Source of the DNA: Margaritispora aquatica
Lineage: Eukaryota; Ascomycota; Leotiomycetes; Helotiales; Discinellaceae
Direction: 5' to 3'
NCBI GenBank assembly: GCA_007644065.1
Contig: VJWN01000007.1
Coordinates: 1,550,001 to 1,614,000, forward strand
DNA: 64,000 nucleotides
Shown: in pieces, positions 23,469 to 34,584 of the stretch
Numbering within the stretch: position 1 is the stretch's first letter
How the letters are laid out: every line of letters begins with the position of its first letter
The notes under the pieces: generated by a model
Told to the model about the DNA's origin: nothing
What the model saw: only the letters and a program-made list of their open reading frames with translations
Database searches by the model: none
Made by a program: the position numbers and the translations under genes

Positions 23469-26400
23469 ATGCAGGCACCTATGGTGGGCATTTCTCGAAT
23501 GCATGTGTCAGAGAGCTCCGTTAATCGTTGTATAGATCAGCGCGCCTCTGAAGCAAACAAACGAGATAGATTGGATCCAGCCACTGAAGCAGTACATTCG
23601 ACAAACCTATGGCAATGATCCAGAACAATACGCAGAAGAGTGTGCGACTCTGAACCGACTCAGGCAAGACATGCGGGGGGCAGGCAAGGATAGTGCTGCT
23701 GGGCGGGATTTGCTTTATAGATATTATGGCCAGCTGGAATTGTTGGACTTGAGGTTTCCTGTCGATGAAAACCATATCAAGATCTCGTTCACTTGGTAAG
23801 GGCACAATTCCTAGGCTAGGCAGCGGGTAAAGCTAACGATTAGGTTTGATGCATTTACACACAAGCCAACCTCACAGTATTCGCTGGCATACGAGAAGGC
23901 ATCGATAATTTTCAATATTTCAGCAGTTTTATCCTGCCATGCGGCGCATCAAACGAGATCCGAAGACTCGGGTCTTAAGACCGCATATCACTCCTTCCAG
24001 GCATCCGCGGGCATGTTTACGTATATCAACGAGAATTTCTTGCACGCACCATCTACAGATCTGAGTCGGGAAACGGTCAAGACGTTGATACAGATTATGC
24101 TTGCGCAGGGCCAGGAGGTTTTCTTGGAAAAGCAAATCGCGGATGGGAAGAAGGTTGGACTTTTGGCAAAGCTAGCCAGCCAAGCGAATCATCTATACGC
24201 CCAGGCTGTAGAGGGCACCCAAGAGAATGTGAATAAGGCGGTTTTTGAAAAAGTCTGGCTACTCGTTGTACAGGTATGCCCAAAAGTCCTTCGCACATCT
24301 ATGGTTTACCACTTTGCGTGTGAGAATTCCTCAACTGACATGTGAATAGATTAAATCGAATTATATGGCATCCGTGGCCCAGTACTATCAGTCACTTGCG
24401 GATGACGATGCGAACTCGCACGGCGTGGCAATTGCTCGTCTTCAAGCAGCCGAAGTCCATGCCAAGGAGTCCCATAAACTTGCAAACAGCTTCCCGGGAA
24501 ATGTGCCTGCAAACTCGAACCTTACATCCGAAACAGGTTCATCTTTCGTGGAGATTACGAAGCGACATTTAGCTACTGTGCAGGAAAAACTTGCAGAACT
24601 CATCAAGGACAATGACTACATTTACCATCAAACTGTCCCAGCCGAGGCTGCACTGTCAGTAATTCCCAAGCTTCCGGCTGCTAAGGCGATACCGGTTAGT
24701 GAACTATACGCTGGACAAGACATCCAACGCATCACGGGTCCGGATATATTCTCGAAAATTGTACCCATGTCTGTAACAGAATCGGCAAGTTTGTACGACG
24801 AGGAGAAGGCTAAGCTTGTTCGGGCTGAAACCGAGCGTGTAGAGACCGCCAACAGCGAGATGGCAGCTAGCTTGGACTACTTGCGGCTACCAGGAGCCCT
24901 GCAGGTATTGAAGGGTGGATTTGACCAGCAAGAATTAATGGCCGACGATGAATTCAGAGGATGGTGCGATGATGTGTCCAACCATGATAATCCTGCATCA
25001 ACATTCGATATCCTGAATTCAAGCAAAGAGAGTATCATTGGTGTTCTTGACAAAAGTAATAGGCAGTTGGAGATGGAAGAGAGTGTTTGTGAAAAGATGC
25101 GGTCGAAATACGAAGGTGACTGGACCCAACAGCCAAGCTCAAGATTGACATCCACGTTGAAAAGTGACATTCGAAACTACAAAGATGCACTTGAAGAAGC
25201 AGCTCGGAGTGATAGCCAATTATATTCGAAAATGTGCCAAAGCGAAAATGACTTCCAAGAGATGCGGAGAGCAGGAGAGTTGGGCGAATCCGATGTTCTC
25301 TTCCAAAAGGCTTTGATACAAGTAGGTGGAAAGTCGAGAAATAACGGTGGTAGCCCAGCAGGAGAGGGCAATCTCCTTGACGACGATTTTGCAATCAGTG
25401 GCCCAAGTGTCATGGATCAGGTCACGAAGGTAGAGGATATTCTGAAGAAGCTAAATCTAATCAAGAGAGAACGGGCTCAGGTCCTCAAGGACTTAAAGGA
25501 GAAGGTCAAGATTACAATCCCGAACTGAGTTCCAAAAACTGACATTAAACCAGGTCCATAATGATGACATATCTCAAGTTTTGATTCTTAACAAGAAGTC
25601 TATCTCAAATTATGAGACCCAGCTCTTCCAAGCGGAGCTTGAAAAATTCCGGCCACATCAAAGCCGCCTCCTCTCCGCCAATCACAAACAATCGTCTCTC
25701 ATGAAAGAGCTCACTTCGACTTTCAATGCATTACTACAGGACAAGAGAGTTCGCTCAGAACAAAGCAAGTACGAGACCATCAACAGACAGAAGTCCTCCG
25801 TTATGTCAAAGTATAAGCGTACCTACCAGGAATTTTTGGATCTTGAGGCAGGACTTCAGGCAGCGAAACAATGGTACCGTGAAATGAAGGATACGGTAGA
25901 CAGCCTCGAAAAGAATGTTGAAACCTTTGTTAACAACCGCCGTTCGGAAGGGGCTCAGTTGCTAAGCCAAATCGAAGCAGACAGGGCAAGTAGTGCTAGT
26001 GGACAAGCCGATAGAGAGCGAGAACGTCTCCGTGGCCTCATGGAGCGAATGTCAATGGATCCCTCCGCTGCCAACGCAGGCTCAAAACAATCACGATCAC
26101 AGTCCATGTACACCTCAAATTCACCATCAACGCGATATCCAACAACCAATATTACCGGGCAGTACCAAGTGCCACTCTCTCCACCACCCCTTTCTGCACA
26201 TCCTCAGTCCGCACATCCATCTTTCGGGGCACAGAACGGCGGATTTTTCCCAACCCAACAGCAGCAACTGAGGCAAGATGCTTATTTGCCTCCAAAATCA
26301 GCACAGGCACCAGGTGGCTACAATCCAGCTATGCACCCACCTGTTTCTCCGCCTCCTCATCAGACGTCTTTCCCTCAAAACTCACAGCCCTATGGCCGGC

Positions 26401-26594
26401 AACAGCCTGCACAGCAACAATACGTGCCTCCAGGCTATGTTCCACCCCCTCCGCCACCAGGCCCTCCACCGCTCGGTCCTCAGCAGACTTATCAACACCC
26501 AGGCTCATCAGGTCACGAATATACATACGGGAATCAACGGAATGGCCAACAGAGCTCAAGTGATCCTTGGGCTGGCTTAAATGCATGGAAATAA
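23469..26594 (+). CDS. bro1: Vacuolar protein-sorting protein Bro1 (ALIX family)
   Basis: Endosomal ESCRT-III accessory protein that recruits the Doa4 deubiquitinase and promotes sorting of membrane cargo into multivesicular bodies. Five exons: 23469-23483, 23536-23795, 23844-24273, 24350-25504 and 25554-26594; all phases agree, giving about 966 residues, usual for fungal Bro1. The 15-nt first exon gives MQAPM, which splices to ISAPLKQTNEIDWIQPLKQY, matching the family start. The Bro1 domain (about 5-385) has RLRQDMRGAGKDSAAGRDLL and LRFPVDENHIKISFTWFDAF. The coiled-coil V domain follows (about 400-740; ends LILNKKSISNYETQLFQAEL..FRPHQSRLLSANHKQ). The tail (about 770-966) is proline-rich (PPPPPPGPPPLGPQQ), the expected docking region. 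The related pH-signalling protein PalA/Rim20 is less likely because the N-terminal sequence and the long P-rich tail are Bro1-like. Confidence 0.95.
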
Positions 26595-27235
26595 GGGAAT
26601 AAATTAGGATCTATGGAAACGAGCAAATGCATGATGGAGCAAAGGGCGAACTTAGGGCGCAAAACCATGTAGTTGATGACTGAATTGGAAGGCTTCAGAT
26701 ATCTTGACGTCATGAAATGAAGCATTCTAATGTTGATATAAGTTTCGCTTAAGCAAGGAGACTACTCCAAGGTACACGAGCATACACGTTGAGAGCGTGC
26801 ACTCAGTAGCAAATCTCTTCAACTATTTGACATTAGCTCGGCTTCTGCATTTATTGCCATTCGTCGAATCATTTGAAATGCAAGATGTTAAATTCTTCTT
26901 ATTGGGCTTTGCAAAAAAGATGATGTTTCCCGGTGGGCTGGTAAATGGGACAAGCTCGCCTGATGCCGGAGCCGGAGGTAAGCCACCTTTCCTAATCTCG
27001 GGTAGAACCTCGGCCCCTAAATGTACTGGCTTTCAAAGCAATGATGACAATATGTACCTGAGAAGACTTGCGTAGTTCATCTACCTGACCACGCTCGACG
27101 GATCCACACCTTTTCTTTAACTTTCGAGCGATTTTGGATTGTGTATCCTAAGAGACTTCCGCGGTATTCCATTCCTTACGTACCTAATTGTTCTTGAATT
27201 GCAATCAAGATCAGCAAATTCGAAGCTACGAAGTT
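26595..27235. other. Intergenic region, pim1 promoter
   Basis: Contains the bro1 3' UTR and the promoter of the Lon protease gene. A 92-codon open frame at 26797-27075 looks fortuitous. TTCTTGAA at 27191-27198 resembles a two-unit heat-shock element but is too close to the start codon and too short to call. Confidence 0.5.
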
Positions 27236-30200
27236 ATGTTATACGGCCAGAATCTGCCATGGCGACTTGCGCTTCGAACCACAACAAGAGCTTCTATAAG
27301 GTATAGCTCAAGTACGACAAGTAGATTGTATAGTACTGCGCGCCGACCACAGACATCTGCGACTACATTGCCGTCCTTTCGACCATTCCTCTCCTCGCAC
27401 GCCACATCTAGCAGTTCGAACTTCTCAACCTCACCAGCGCGCAGGAAAGATGCTTCAAAGCCTCCAAAGGATGTGCCGGTGGGAGTCACAGAAGACAAAG
27501 CAAAGGAAAAGGTCGAGACCGCCACCGAGGTGAGTGGCGAGACTGAGGTTGAGACCAAGAAGTCGATTCCAGAGACCTTGGCATCCAGTGGCAATGCCGG
27601 ATCTAAGGGCACGATAGATGGGAAGGGAAGCAGTGCTGCAGCGGCAGGCAGTGGAGAATCTGGAGGCGGCGATGGTGGAAAGAAGGGAAAGAAGACATCA
27701 CAGGAGAAAGCTCTGCAAAAAGCGGAGGTTCCAGCTGTATACCCTCAGGTCATGGCTATCCCAATCACGAAGCGACCACTTTTCCCCGGCTTCTACAAGG
27801 CTGTCACAGTCCGTGATCCGACCGTTGTATCTGCGATCCAAGATATGATCCAAAGAGGTCAACCGTACATTGGGACATTCTTGTTCAAGGATGAGAATGC
27901 GGATGGGGATACCATTGAGAATATCGAGGATGTACATGATGTTGGAGTGTTTGCCCAGATCACAAGCGCGTTCCCCGTCCATGGGGATGAAGGTGCCCTG
28001 ACTTGCGTTCTATATCCACACCGAAGAATCAAGCTTTCTTCTCTGGTGAAGTTGGGTGGAGCAGCAAATATTGATGCAAAAAAAACGGATGCCGAACCCG
28101 CGATTCCTGAAGTCATCCCACCAAAGGCTACAAAGGAGGAAACCGAGCAAGAAAAGAAGGGGGATGTCGTTGCTAGCTTTGAGGAGTCCGTTTCGCCCTC
28201 AAAGGTTGTCGCCCCTCCAGCCCAAGCAACATATGATCCTACATTATTCCTCCACAAGTACGCTGTCAGCCTTGTCAAAGTCGACAACGTTCTAGATGAA
28301 CCGTATGATCCAAAGAGTCCAATTATTCGGGCTATCACTAACGAGATCGTAAATGTTTTCAAAGAAGTGGCAACTGCGAATACTCTTTTCCGTGATCAGA
28401 TATCTTCTTTCTCACAGACTCAGTCAGCTGGAAATGTTTTGCAAGAGCCAGGAAGACTTGCTGATTTTGCCGCTGCCGTATCAGCTGGTGAAGTAGAAGA
28501 GCTCCAGGATGTACTCGAAACATTGAATATCGAGGAGAGACTTCAGAAGGCATTGGTGGTTCTCAAGAAGGAGCTCATGAATGCCCAATTACAGTCAAAG
28601 ATATCAAAAGATGTGGAGAGAAATATCGCAAAGAGGCAGCGGGATTACTGGCTGATGGAGCAAATGAAGGGAATTCGACGAGAACTCGGTATCGAATCAG
28701 ATGGAAAAGACAAACTAGTAGAGAAGTTCAGGGAGAAGGGCGCAAAACTGGCTATGCCAGAAGCCGTGAAGAAAGTCTTTGAGGAAGAACTAAACAAATT
28801 GGCTCATTTGGAACCTGCTGCCTCGGAGTTCAATGTCACAAGGAATTATCTGGACTGGCTCACTCAAATTCCATGGGGTCAAAGGAGTGCGGAGAACTTT
28901 GGAATCAGCAATGCGATGACAGTATTGGACGAGGATCATCATGGACTGAAAGATGTCAAGGATCGTATTCTCGAATTCATTGCTGTTGGAAAGCTACGAG
29001 GTACTGTAGAAGGAAAGATTCTATGCTTCGTGGGCCCACCCGGTGTTGGTAAAACAAGTATTGGGAAAAGCATTGCCAGAGCTCTCAACAGGCAGTACTA
29101 CCGCTTCAGTGTCGGTGGTCTTACCGATGTAGCAGAAATCAAGGGTCATAGGAGGACATATGTTGGAGCATTGCCAGGGAGAATCATCCAGGCGCTGAAG
29201 AAGTGCCAGACTGAAAATCCATTGATTCTTATTGATGAGATTGATAAGATTGGAAGAGGACACCAAGGAGACCCAGCCTCAGCCCTTCTTGAGCTTCTCG
29301 ATCCTGAGCAAAACAACTCTTTCCTCGACCATTATCTTGATGTTCCAGTCGATCTTTCTAAGGTTCTGTTTGTTTGCACAGCAAATATGACAGATACAAT
29401 TCCCAGACCACTTCTTGACCGGATGGAAATGATCCAATTGTCGGGATACGTTGCGGACGAGAAGATGGCGATTGCTGAACGGTATCTTGCGCCTGCTGCC
29501 AAGGAACTTGCTGGTCTGAAGGAAGTCGACGTTAATCTCAGCAAGGAAGCGATCGAGGAGTTGATCAAGTCCTACTGTCGAGAATCAGGTGTTCGAAATC
29601 TGAAGAAGCAGATCGAGAAGGTCTACCGCAAGTCAGCGCTCAAGATTGTACAAGATCTCGGCGAAGCAGCTTTTCCTGAAGCAGAGGCTTTGACGGAAGA
29701 GGGCAAAGCAGCTTTGGCTGAATCGAAGAAGGATGAGTCTGACGTCAAGGACACTCCTCAGGATATCGAGAACGCAACCACAGAAACACCTCGAGTCAGT
29801 CTCAACGTTCCAGACACTGTTCATGTGACGATCGATAGGGAGAACTTGAAGGACTACGTGGGCCCACCAGTGTTCACTTCAGACCGTTTGTACGAGACCA
29901 CGCCGCCTGGTGTTGCCATGGGCCTTGCCTGGACTCAAATGGGCGGTGCAGCGTTATACGTGGAATCTATTCTGGAGAGCGCCCTGTCTGCCAACTCGCG
30001 GCCAGGCCTCTCAACAACTGGTAACTTGAAGGCTGTGATGAAGGAGTCAACCTTAATAGCATATTCCTTTGCCAAGTCTGTCATGGCAAAGAAGTTCTCC
30101 GAAAATCGCTTCTTCGATCATGCCAAAGTGCATCTGCACTGTCCCGAAGGCGCCGTGCAGAAGGATGGACCTTCTGCAGGAATCACCATGGCAACAGCTC

Positions 30201-30613
30201 TGCTGTCTCTGGCCTTAAATAAGCCACTTGACCCCACCATTGCGATGACTGGAGAGTTGACAGTCACTGGAAAGGTGCTGAGGATTGGGGGGCTTCGTGA
30301 AAAGACGGTAGCAGCGCGCCGCGCGGGGTCGAAGATGATCATCTTCCCAGCTGACAACATGTCTGACTGGCTTGAGCTTCCAGAAGTAAGTGGATCTGCC
30401 GTCTGCATTCGGCACATCGTGCGTGTTGTGAATAAGCAAATACTAACTGTGCGACAGAACATCAAAGAGGGGATCGAAGGCCACCCTGCCACTTGGTACT
30501 CCGATGTGTTTGGTCTGGTTTTCCCCGACGTGGATGCGTCTGAGATCAACGGCCTATGGAAAGAGCAGCTCGCCAAGAAGAAGAGCGACGAGTCGAAAGA
30601 CGAGGACGATTGA
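27236..30613 (+). CDS. pim1: Mitochondrial Lon protease Pim1
   Basis: ATP-dependent serine protease of the mitochondrial matrix that degrades misfolded and oxidised proteins and helps maintain mtDNA. The ATG at 27236 starts an R/S/T-rich matrix presequence (MLYGQNLPWRLALRTTTRAS). Domains: Lon N-terminal substrate domain from about residue 165 (VMAIPITKRPLFPGFYKAV), AAA+ module with Walker A GPPGVGKTS (about 600) and Walker B ILIDEIDK (about 665), and the protease domain with catalytic Ser in DGPSAGITMA (about 979) and Lys in TVTGKVLRIGG (about 1013-1016). One intron, 30386-30457 (72 nt, gtaagt..gacag, branch site tactaac), is a multiple of three without a stop, so an unspliced frame also reads through; removing it gives LPENIKEGIEGHPATWY, the expected family sequence, and about 1101 residues. 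Charged low-complexity inserts occur in the N-terminal domain and before the protease domain, common in fungal Lon. Confidence 0.96.
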   Translation: MLYGQNLPWRLALRTTTRASIRYSSSTTSRLYSTARRPQTSATTLPSFRPFLSSHATSSSSNFSTSPARRKDASKPPKDVPVGVTEDKAKEKVETATEVSGETEVETKKSIPETLASSGNAGSKGTIDGKGSSAAAAGSGESGGGDGGKKGKKTSQEKALQKAEVPAVYPQVMAIPITKRPLFPGFYKAVTVRDPTVVSAIQDMIQRGQPYIGTFLFKDENADGDTIENIEDVHDVGVFAQITSAFPVHGDEGALTCVLYPHRRIKLSSLVKLGGAANIDAKKTDAEPAIPEVIPPKATKEETEQEKKGDVVASFEESVSPSKVVAPPAQATYDPTLFLHKYAVSLVKVDNVLDEPYDPKSPIIRAITNEIVNVFKEVATANTLFRDQISSFSQTQSAGNVLQEPGRLADFAAAVSAGEVEELQDVLETLNIEERLQKALVVLKKELMNAQLQSKISKDVERNIAKRQRDYWLMEQMKGIRRELGIESDGKDKLVEKFREKGAKLAMPEAVKKVFEEELNKLAHLEPAASEFNVTRNYLDWLTQIPWGQRSAENFGISNAMTVLDEDHHGLKDVKDRILEFIAVGKLRGTVEGKILCFVGPPGVGKTSIGKSIARALNRQYYRFSVGGLTDVAEIKGHRRTYVGALPGRIIQALKKCQTENPLILIDEIDKIGRGHQGDPASALLELLDPEQNNSFLDHYLDVPVDLSKVLFVCTANMTDTIPRPLLDRMEMIQLSGYVADEKMAIAERYLAPAAKELAGLKEVDVNLSKEAIEELIKSYCRESGVRNLKKQIEKVYRKSALKIVQDLGEAAFPEAEALTEEGKAALAESKKDESDVKDTPQDIENATTETPRVSLNVPDTVHVTIDRENLKDYVGPPVFTSDRLYETTPPGVAMGLAWTQMGGAALYVESILESALSANSRPGLSTTGNLKAVMKESTLIAYSFAKSVMAKKFSENRFFDHAKVHLHCPEGAVQKDGPSAGITMATALLSLALNKPLDPTIAMTGELTVTGKVLRIGGLREKTVAARRAGSKMIIFPADNMSDWLELPEVSGSAVCIRHIVRVVNKQILTVRQNIKEGIEGHPATWYSDVFGLVFPDVDASEINGLWKEQLAKKKSDESKDEDD

Positions 30614-31117
30614 GCACGTGCATGAGCTGCTGCAACAGCGACATTTGCCAAATGTAGAAATATGCTCACTGGTACTGTACCTACTGTACTGTACCCACAT
30701 TATGACAGGAGTGTAGTGGGCAAAGTGTAAAAAGTTGTTGAAATGATAGGATGAGCTATATTTGTTCCCTTTTCCATTTGAGCAAGGTGAGGGAGGTGAT
30801 GTGTGGGGAAATGGAAATGGGTCATCTTCATATCATATCATTGAGATGAACATGAGCATGAGCATAAGTATGAATTGGGGAGGGGGGTACAGCATATGGC
30901 GTTTTTGGGGGGTTCATCAAATGACGATCAAGACTTTTTCTCTCTCTCTCCTCTCTACTCTCTGTTGCATTTGCAATTGCATCTAGCTAGATCTTTTTAG
31001 CCAACTCTCTCTCGCATGCACTAGATGAGTGTAGCTAATTAGGGTAGCTAGCCAAAGTTCTGATGGGTATGTTCATGGAGTATATATTGTAAAACTAGAT
31101 TGCACGTAAATGAATCC

Positions 31118-31150
31118 AAAAAAAAAAAAAAAAAAAAAAAATATATATAA
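31118..31150. repeat. Poly-A tract followed by TA repeat
   Basis: About 24 consecutive A from 31118 to 31141 run directly into a short (TA)n. It could be a simple homopolymer or the scar of a retroposed poly-A tail; no retroposed gene is visible upstream, so homopolymer is preferred. Confidence 0.8.
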
Positions 31151-31436
31151 CATGAAATCAATCAGACTTTGCATTTTGTTGTCTTGATTTTCTTCTCACT
31201 TTGTTTGGTGGGTTGGTGAGGCCAGCACAGCGTTAGACTCCTCCCTCGTATGATCCATCTTACATAAATCCTTTTTATTGTATTCAATCCGTTATTATTT
31301 CATTAATTCACACCCGGATTTGAGCAGTATTATATTGCGGCTGAGGAATATAATCTAAGCTATCCACGCCTTAAGTGAGTGAGTGAGTGAGCAAGTAAAC
31401 TGGGCCAACTAAGGTAGGCAGTGTCCGGTCCCCAGA

Positions 31437-31462
31437 CAGGCAAGGCAAGGCAAGGCAAGGCG
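31437..31462. repeat. GGCAA pentanucleotide repeat
   Basis: Five consecutive copies of the pentamer ggcaa, a simple microsatellite in intergenic DNA. Confidence 0.85.
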
Positions 31463-31566
31463 AGAACCTGATGGCTATGTCAGTGTGTAGGTAAACGTGC
31501 TACCTAGTATACCCAGCAAAAAGGCCGACTTAGGTCACACCGGTAGCTACATTAATAAAGGGCGAG

Positions 31567-31615
31567 GCTGGAGCTGGAACTGGAACTGGAATTGGAACTG
31601 GAACTGAAGCTGGAG
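31567..31615. repeat. GGAACT hexanucleotide repeat
   Basis: About eight imperfect copies of ggaact/ggagct, all 6 nt long, so the block reads as a dipeptide repeat in any frame. No coding context surrounds it. Confidence 0.8.
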
Positions 31616-31820
31616 TTTAATTTGAGATAAATGCATGCAAAAGTCAGTCAGTTGGTTTGTCCATCCATCATCGCGGTTTCGGTAAACAGCCTGCAGGAGG
31701 GACATATTGTTTGCCCCGCCCCCAACCTCTTTCCTTTCTACCCCCAACCCCCACCACAAGTTCCAGTCCAAGGCCAAGGCTAAGTCTAAGTCAAAGGCGA
31801 AGGCGATGGATGTCCAAGTA

Positions 31821-31854
31821 CCTACCATACCCTACCCTACCCTACCCTAACCTA
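31821..31854. repeat. CCTAC/CCCTA pentamer array, telomere-like
   Basis: Pentamer units (ccta with one or two extra bases) repeat about six times and end in ccctaaccta, close to but not the same as the fungal telomere hexamer CCCTAA. It is more likely a simple repeat than a true interstitial telomere, because the unit is mainly 5 nt long. Confidence 0.6.
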
Positions 31855-32900
31855 GGAAGTGGATGGAGCTAAAGGCTCATGCATGTTTTAACGCATCGGC
31901 GGCGGCGGCTCGGTGGCGGGGCGGATAGGTCAAGGTAGAAGAGGGGGATGGATGGGATGGGAAGGGAAGGGTAAAATGGGAAATGGTAAATGGTAAATGG
32001 TAAAAGTTGAGGTAAGAGTGGGATGGGTGGGTTTATGTTAGTTGGTTAATTAGTTAGTTCCATTACCTTACCGGCTTGATTACAACGTGACTGAGGGAGA
32101 CGGAACTAGGTGAGACTAGGTAGGTAGGTAAGGAGGGAGGTGCTTGAAGCGTGGGGAGGAGGGAAGACCCAGCGCCGTGGCGGGTGGTTCCTTCAAGCTG
32201 GTCCTTGTACCTCCGTAGTTGTTTCTACAAACCTTGGGTTGGGTAATATCGTATGTAATGTATGGAATTTACCAATCGAGAATAGGTACCACGGTACAGT
32301 TCAGTTGTAGTGAGAAGAGATGAGGTGGGTAGAGGAATACTCGCGTGCCAGCAAACGAGAAGAGAGGATGGGATTTTTTCTTTAAAAAAAAAAAAATATT
32401 GCAATATGTGTATTAGACGTGCATCACATCACATCGCATCACATCATCAGCCCCATCCCATCTATGAAGAGAGCATCCATCGGGTTGAAAAAACGACAAC
32501 TTGCTTCCTTACCATGCCATGCCATGCCACCATTCAATCAACATCGTACTATCTGCCTGCCTCCCTCCAACCATACGTATTACAGACAGACAGCAGCCCT
32601 TCCCACTTTCACCAATTCCTATGTCGCTCGCTGTTGTACATACATATGAGCAGCCCCGTTTGGCTGCATGTGAGGGAGGGGTGAGTAAGTGCACAGCTAA
32701 GGTAACGGTAAGGTAGTGCGTGGTGCTGTTTGGGTTTAAGCGAGGGGGTTGGATACGTGTTACACGCAGCGTGGTTCACTTCTCAGATCCCGAGGTGCAC
32801 CTCTTTTTTTCCACCAGCCTCATTTTTTTTCCCTCTCCTGTCTTGGAAGTGAGTGCTTGTGGGTTGAAACTAAGTGAGCTTTTGCCGAGAGTGAGCAAGG

Positions 32901-32948
32901 AAGGTAAGTAGGTAAGTAAGTAGGTAGGTAGGTAGGTAGGTGGATGGA
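32901..32948. repeat. GTAG tetranucleotide repeat
   Basis: A run of gtag/gtaa units, with a perfect ggta stretch from about 32919 to 32941, ending in ggatgga. It is one of several AGGTAGGT tracts in this intergenic region. Confidence 0.85.
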
Positions 32949-33050
32949 TTTGAGGGAACATTGATGCCCGATGCTAGTAATCGTCAGATGTGGTTTTTTT
33001 TGCTGGCACGACCACGAGGGGTTCAGAATCATAGATGTGATAGATTTCAG

Positions 33051-33111
33051 ATGTATGTATGTATGTATGTATGTATGTATGTATGTATGTATGTATGTAT
33101 GTATGTATGTA
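33051..33111. repeat. (ATGT)15 microsatellite
   Basis: Fifteen perfect copies of the tetramer atgt over 60 bases, the longest perfect simple repeat in the window. It should vary in length between strains. Confidence 0.95.
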
Positions 33112-33550
33112 CCTCAGCCCGTTCAGTGCTTGGGTATTGGCGGGTTAAAAAAGACTCGATGTAGAAATAATAAATCAAGTCTCTTCCCCTCCCTCCTTCG
33201 ATCGATTCCCCCTGGTCTTTTGTCAATAAGACAGATTTTATATCTTTCATTTTCATCAGGCAAGCCCTTACATAAGGAGAGAGAGAAGCAAAGTAAGTCG
33301 ATAAGATATACCCAAAATAAAAACGTGACATAAGACGTTGAAGAACGGGTAACGATTGACGGTTGGCGGTGACAGGAACGGGTAAGGCGAGGGCGAAGGT
33401 TTGGTAAGGATTTTCTTCTCTCAGGGGAAAAGAAGGATGGAAGGATGGAAGGATGGAAGGATGAGTGAGGCCTTTTGTTTTATGGAAAATTTGCACAATA
33501 AGAAATTCCCACGTGCATAATTTGATGTCTGACGTCTGGTCAATTCCGGA

Positions 33551-33592
33551 GAGATATATATATATATATAAATATATAAATAAATATATATA
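33551..33592. repeat. AT-rich TATA/AAATA repeat
   Basis: About 40 bases composed only of A and T after gagag, mostly alternating TA with AAATA insertions. It is a low-complexity tract. Confidence 0.75.
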
Positions 33593-33952
33593 ATTCTTGA
33601 TTCTTTTTTCATGTTTCAGGTTTCAGGTTGGAGGTTGGAGTTAACTTGGAATCATTCATACAGTCCTGTAATAAAAAGTCGAGTTAGTGTTCGTTCCTCT
33701 CTGCTAATGTAGTCCTACCTTAGTGTTTTCTCGTCGGGCAACAAGCCCTGAACTTAGGGCTCGTGCTGTGACCGATACAGTGCGATTGGCCTCTATTGAC
33801 AAGTAGTTTTCTTCCCTAAACCACTCAGCTTGACCATTCATGATTAATCGCCCGTTTCTTGCGCCAACTATCAATTCCACCCTCCCTCTCTCCCTCCCCA
33901 TCCTCGCCTGCAACCCAACGGCATACCTTACATACTCTATTCAAACATCTAA

Positions 33953-33970
33953 CCCCCCCCCCCCCCCCCC
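33953..33970. repeat. C homopolymer (18 nt)
   Basis: Eighteen consecutive C residues followed by AAAA. Its length may be uncertain, as homopolymers are error-prone in sequencing. Confidence 0.9.
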
Positions 33971-34040
33971 AAAACACCCAACCACCCCACGAATCACGAC
34001 AAGCACGGTGCACTGGGAGGCAAGCCAGCGAAGAGAAAGA

Positions 34041-34069
34041 GACGAGACGAGACGAGATGAGACGAGACC
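34041..34069. repeat. GACGA pentanucleotide repeat
   Basis: Five to six copies of gacga with one substituted copy (gatga), about 520 bases before the kinase start, possibly in its 5' UTR. Confidence 0.8.
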
Positions 34070-34584
34070 AAGCAGATATGCCCTGTCTGCAGCCTGTTGT
34101 CGCTGCTGCGTTGTCCAGGGCTCAAACGGTACAGTAGTAGCGGTCTGTGGCTGAGCTCCATGACCACCACCGCTGCAACCCTTTACTTTGCAGCGCAGCG
34201 CATTGCACCCAAAAAACCCGCCTCTACGGACTCAGACTTTGTGGTGTGTCTTCTAAAGACCATTCGTTCCACGTACGCCTTGGAAAGAAACATTCTAGAG
34301 TCCCGGTTTTTTATGCAATGAGTTGCTCCTCCGACAAGGTGCGAGTGCCATTGCTCTCTAATACCAGTACACACCGCGGCTAGCTGCAGCCTCGATATTT
34401 GCCTATACGGAGTACCTACTCGACCATCTTATACATAACAAAAGTCTGCACTACACCAGGCGGGACGAACCTTCGAACGTCGTATGTGAGCTTCTCCGCA
34501 GTCCGGCCTGTTGTTTTCTTACTGTCTAGAAGCTTCGACTGACGATCCACTTCATAAGGCTTCTAGGATTATCCTGCCAGTACA

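Larger units (their letters stand above)
30614..34584. other. Repeat-rich intergenic region of about 4 kb
   Basis: No gene is supported. The stretch is dense in microsatellites and homopolymers, the main ones listed separately. Many small open frames (for example 33047-33496 minus and 33840-34154 plus) are generated by these repeats. The right end must hold the promoter and 5' UTR of the kinase gene at 34585. Confidence 0.6.

Noticed and set aside
27191..27198. Heat-shock element TTCTTGAA before Lon
   Set aside because: Only two units and within 45 bases of the start codon, so likely chance in the 5' UTR.
33047..33496. 149-codon minus-strand frame with YIHT repeats
   Set aside because: Created by the (ATGT)n microsatellite and flanking pyrimidine runs.
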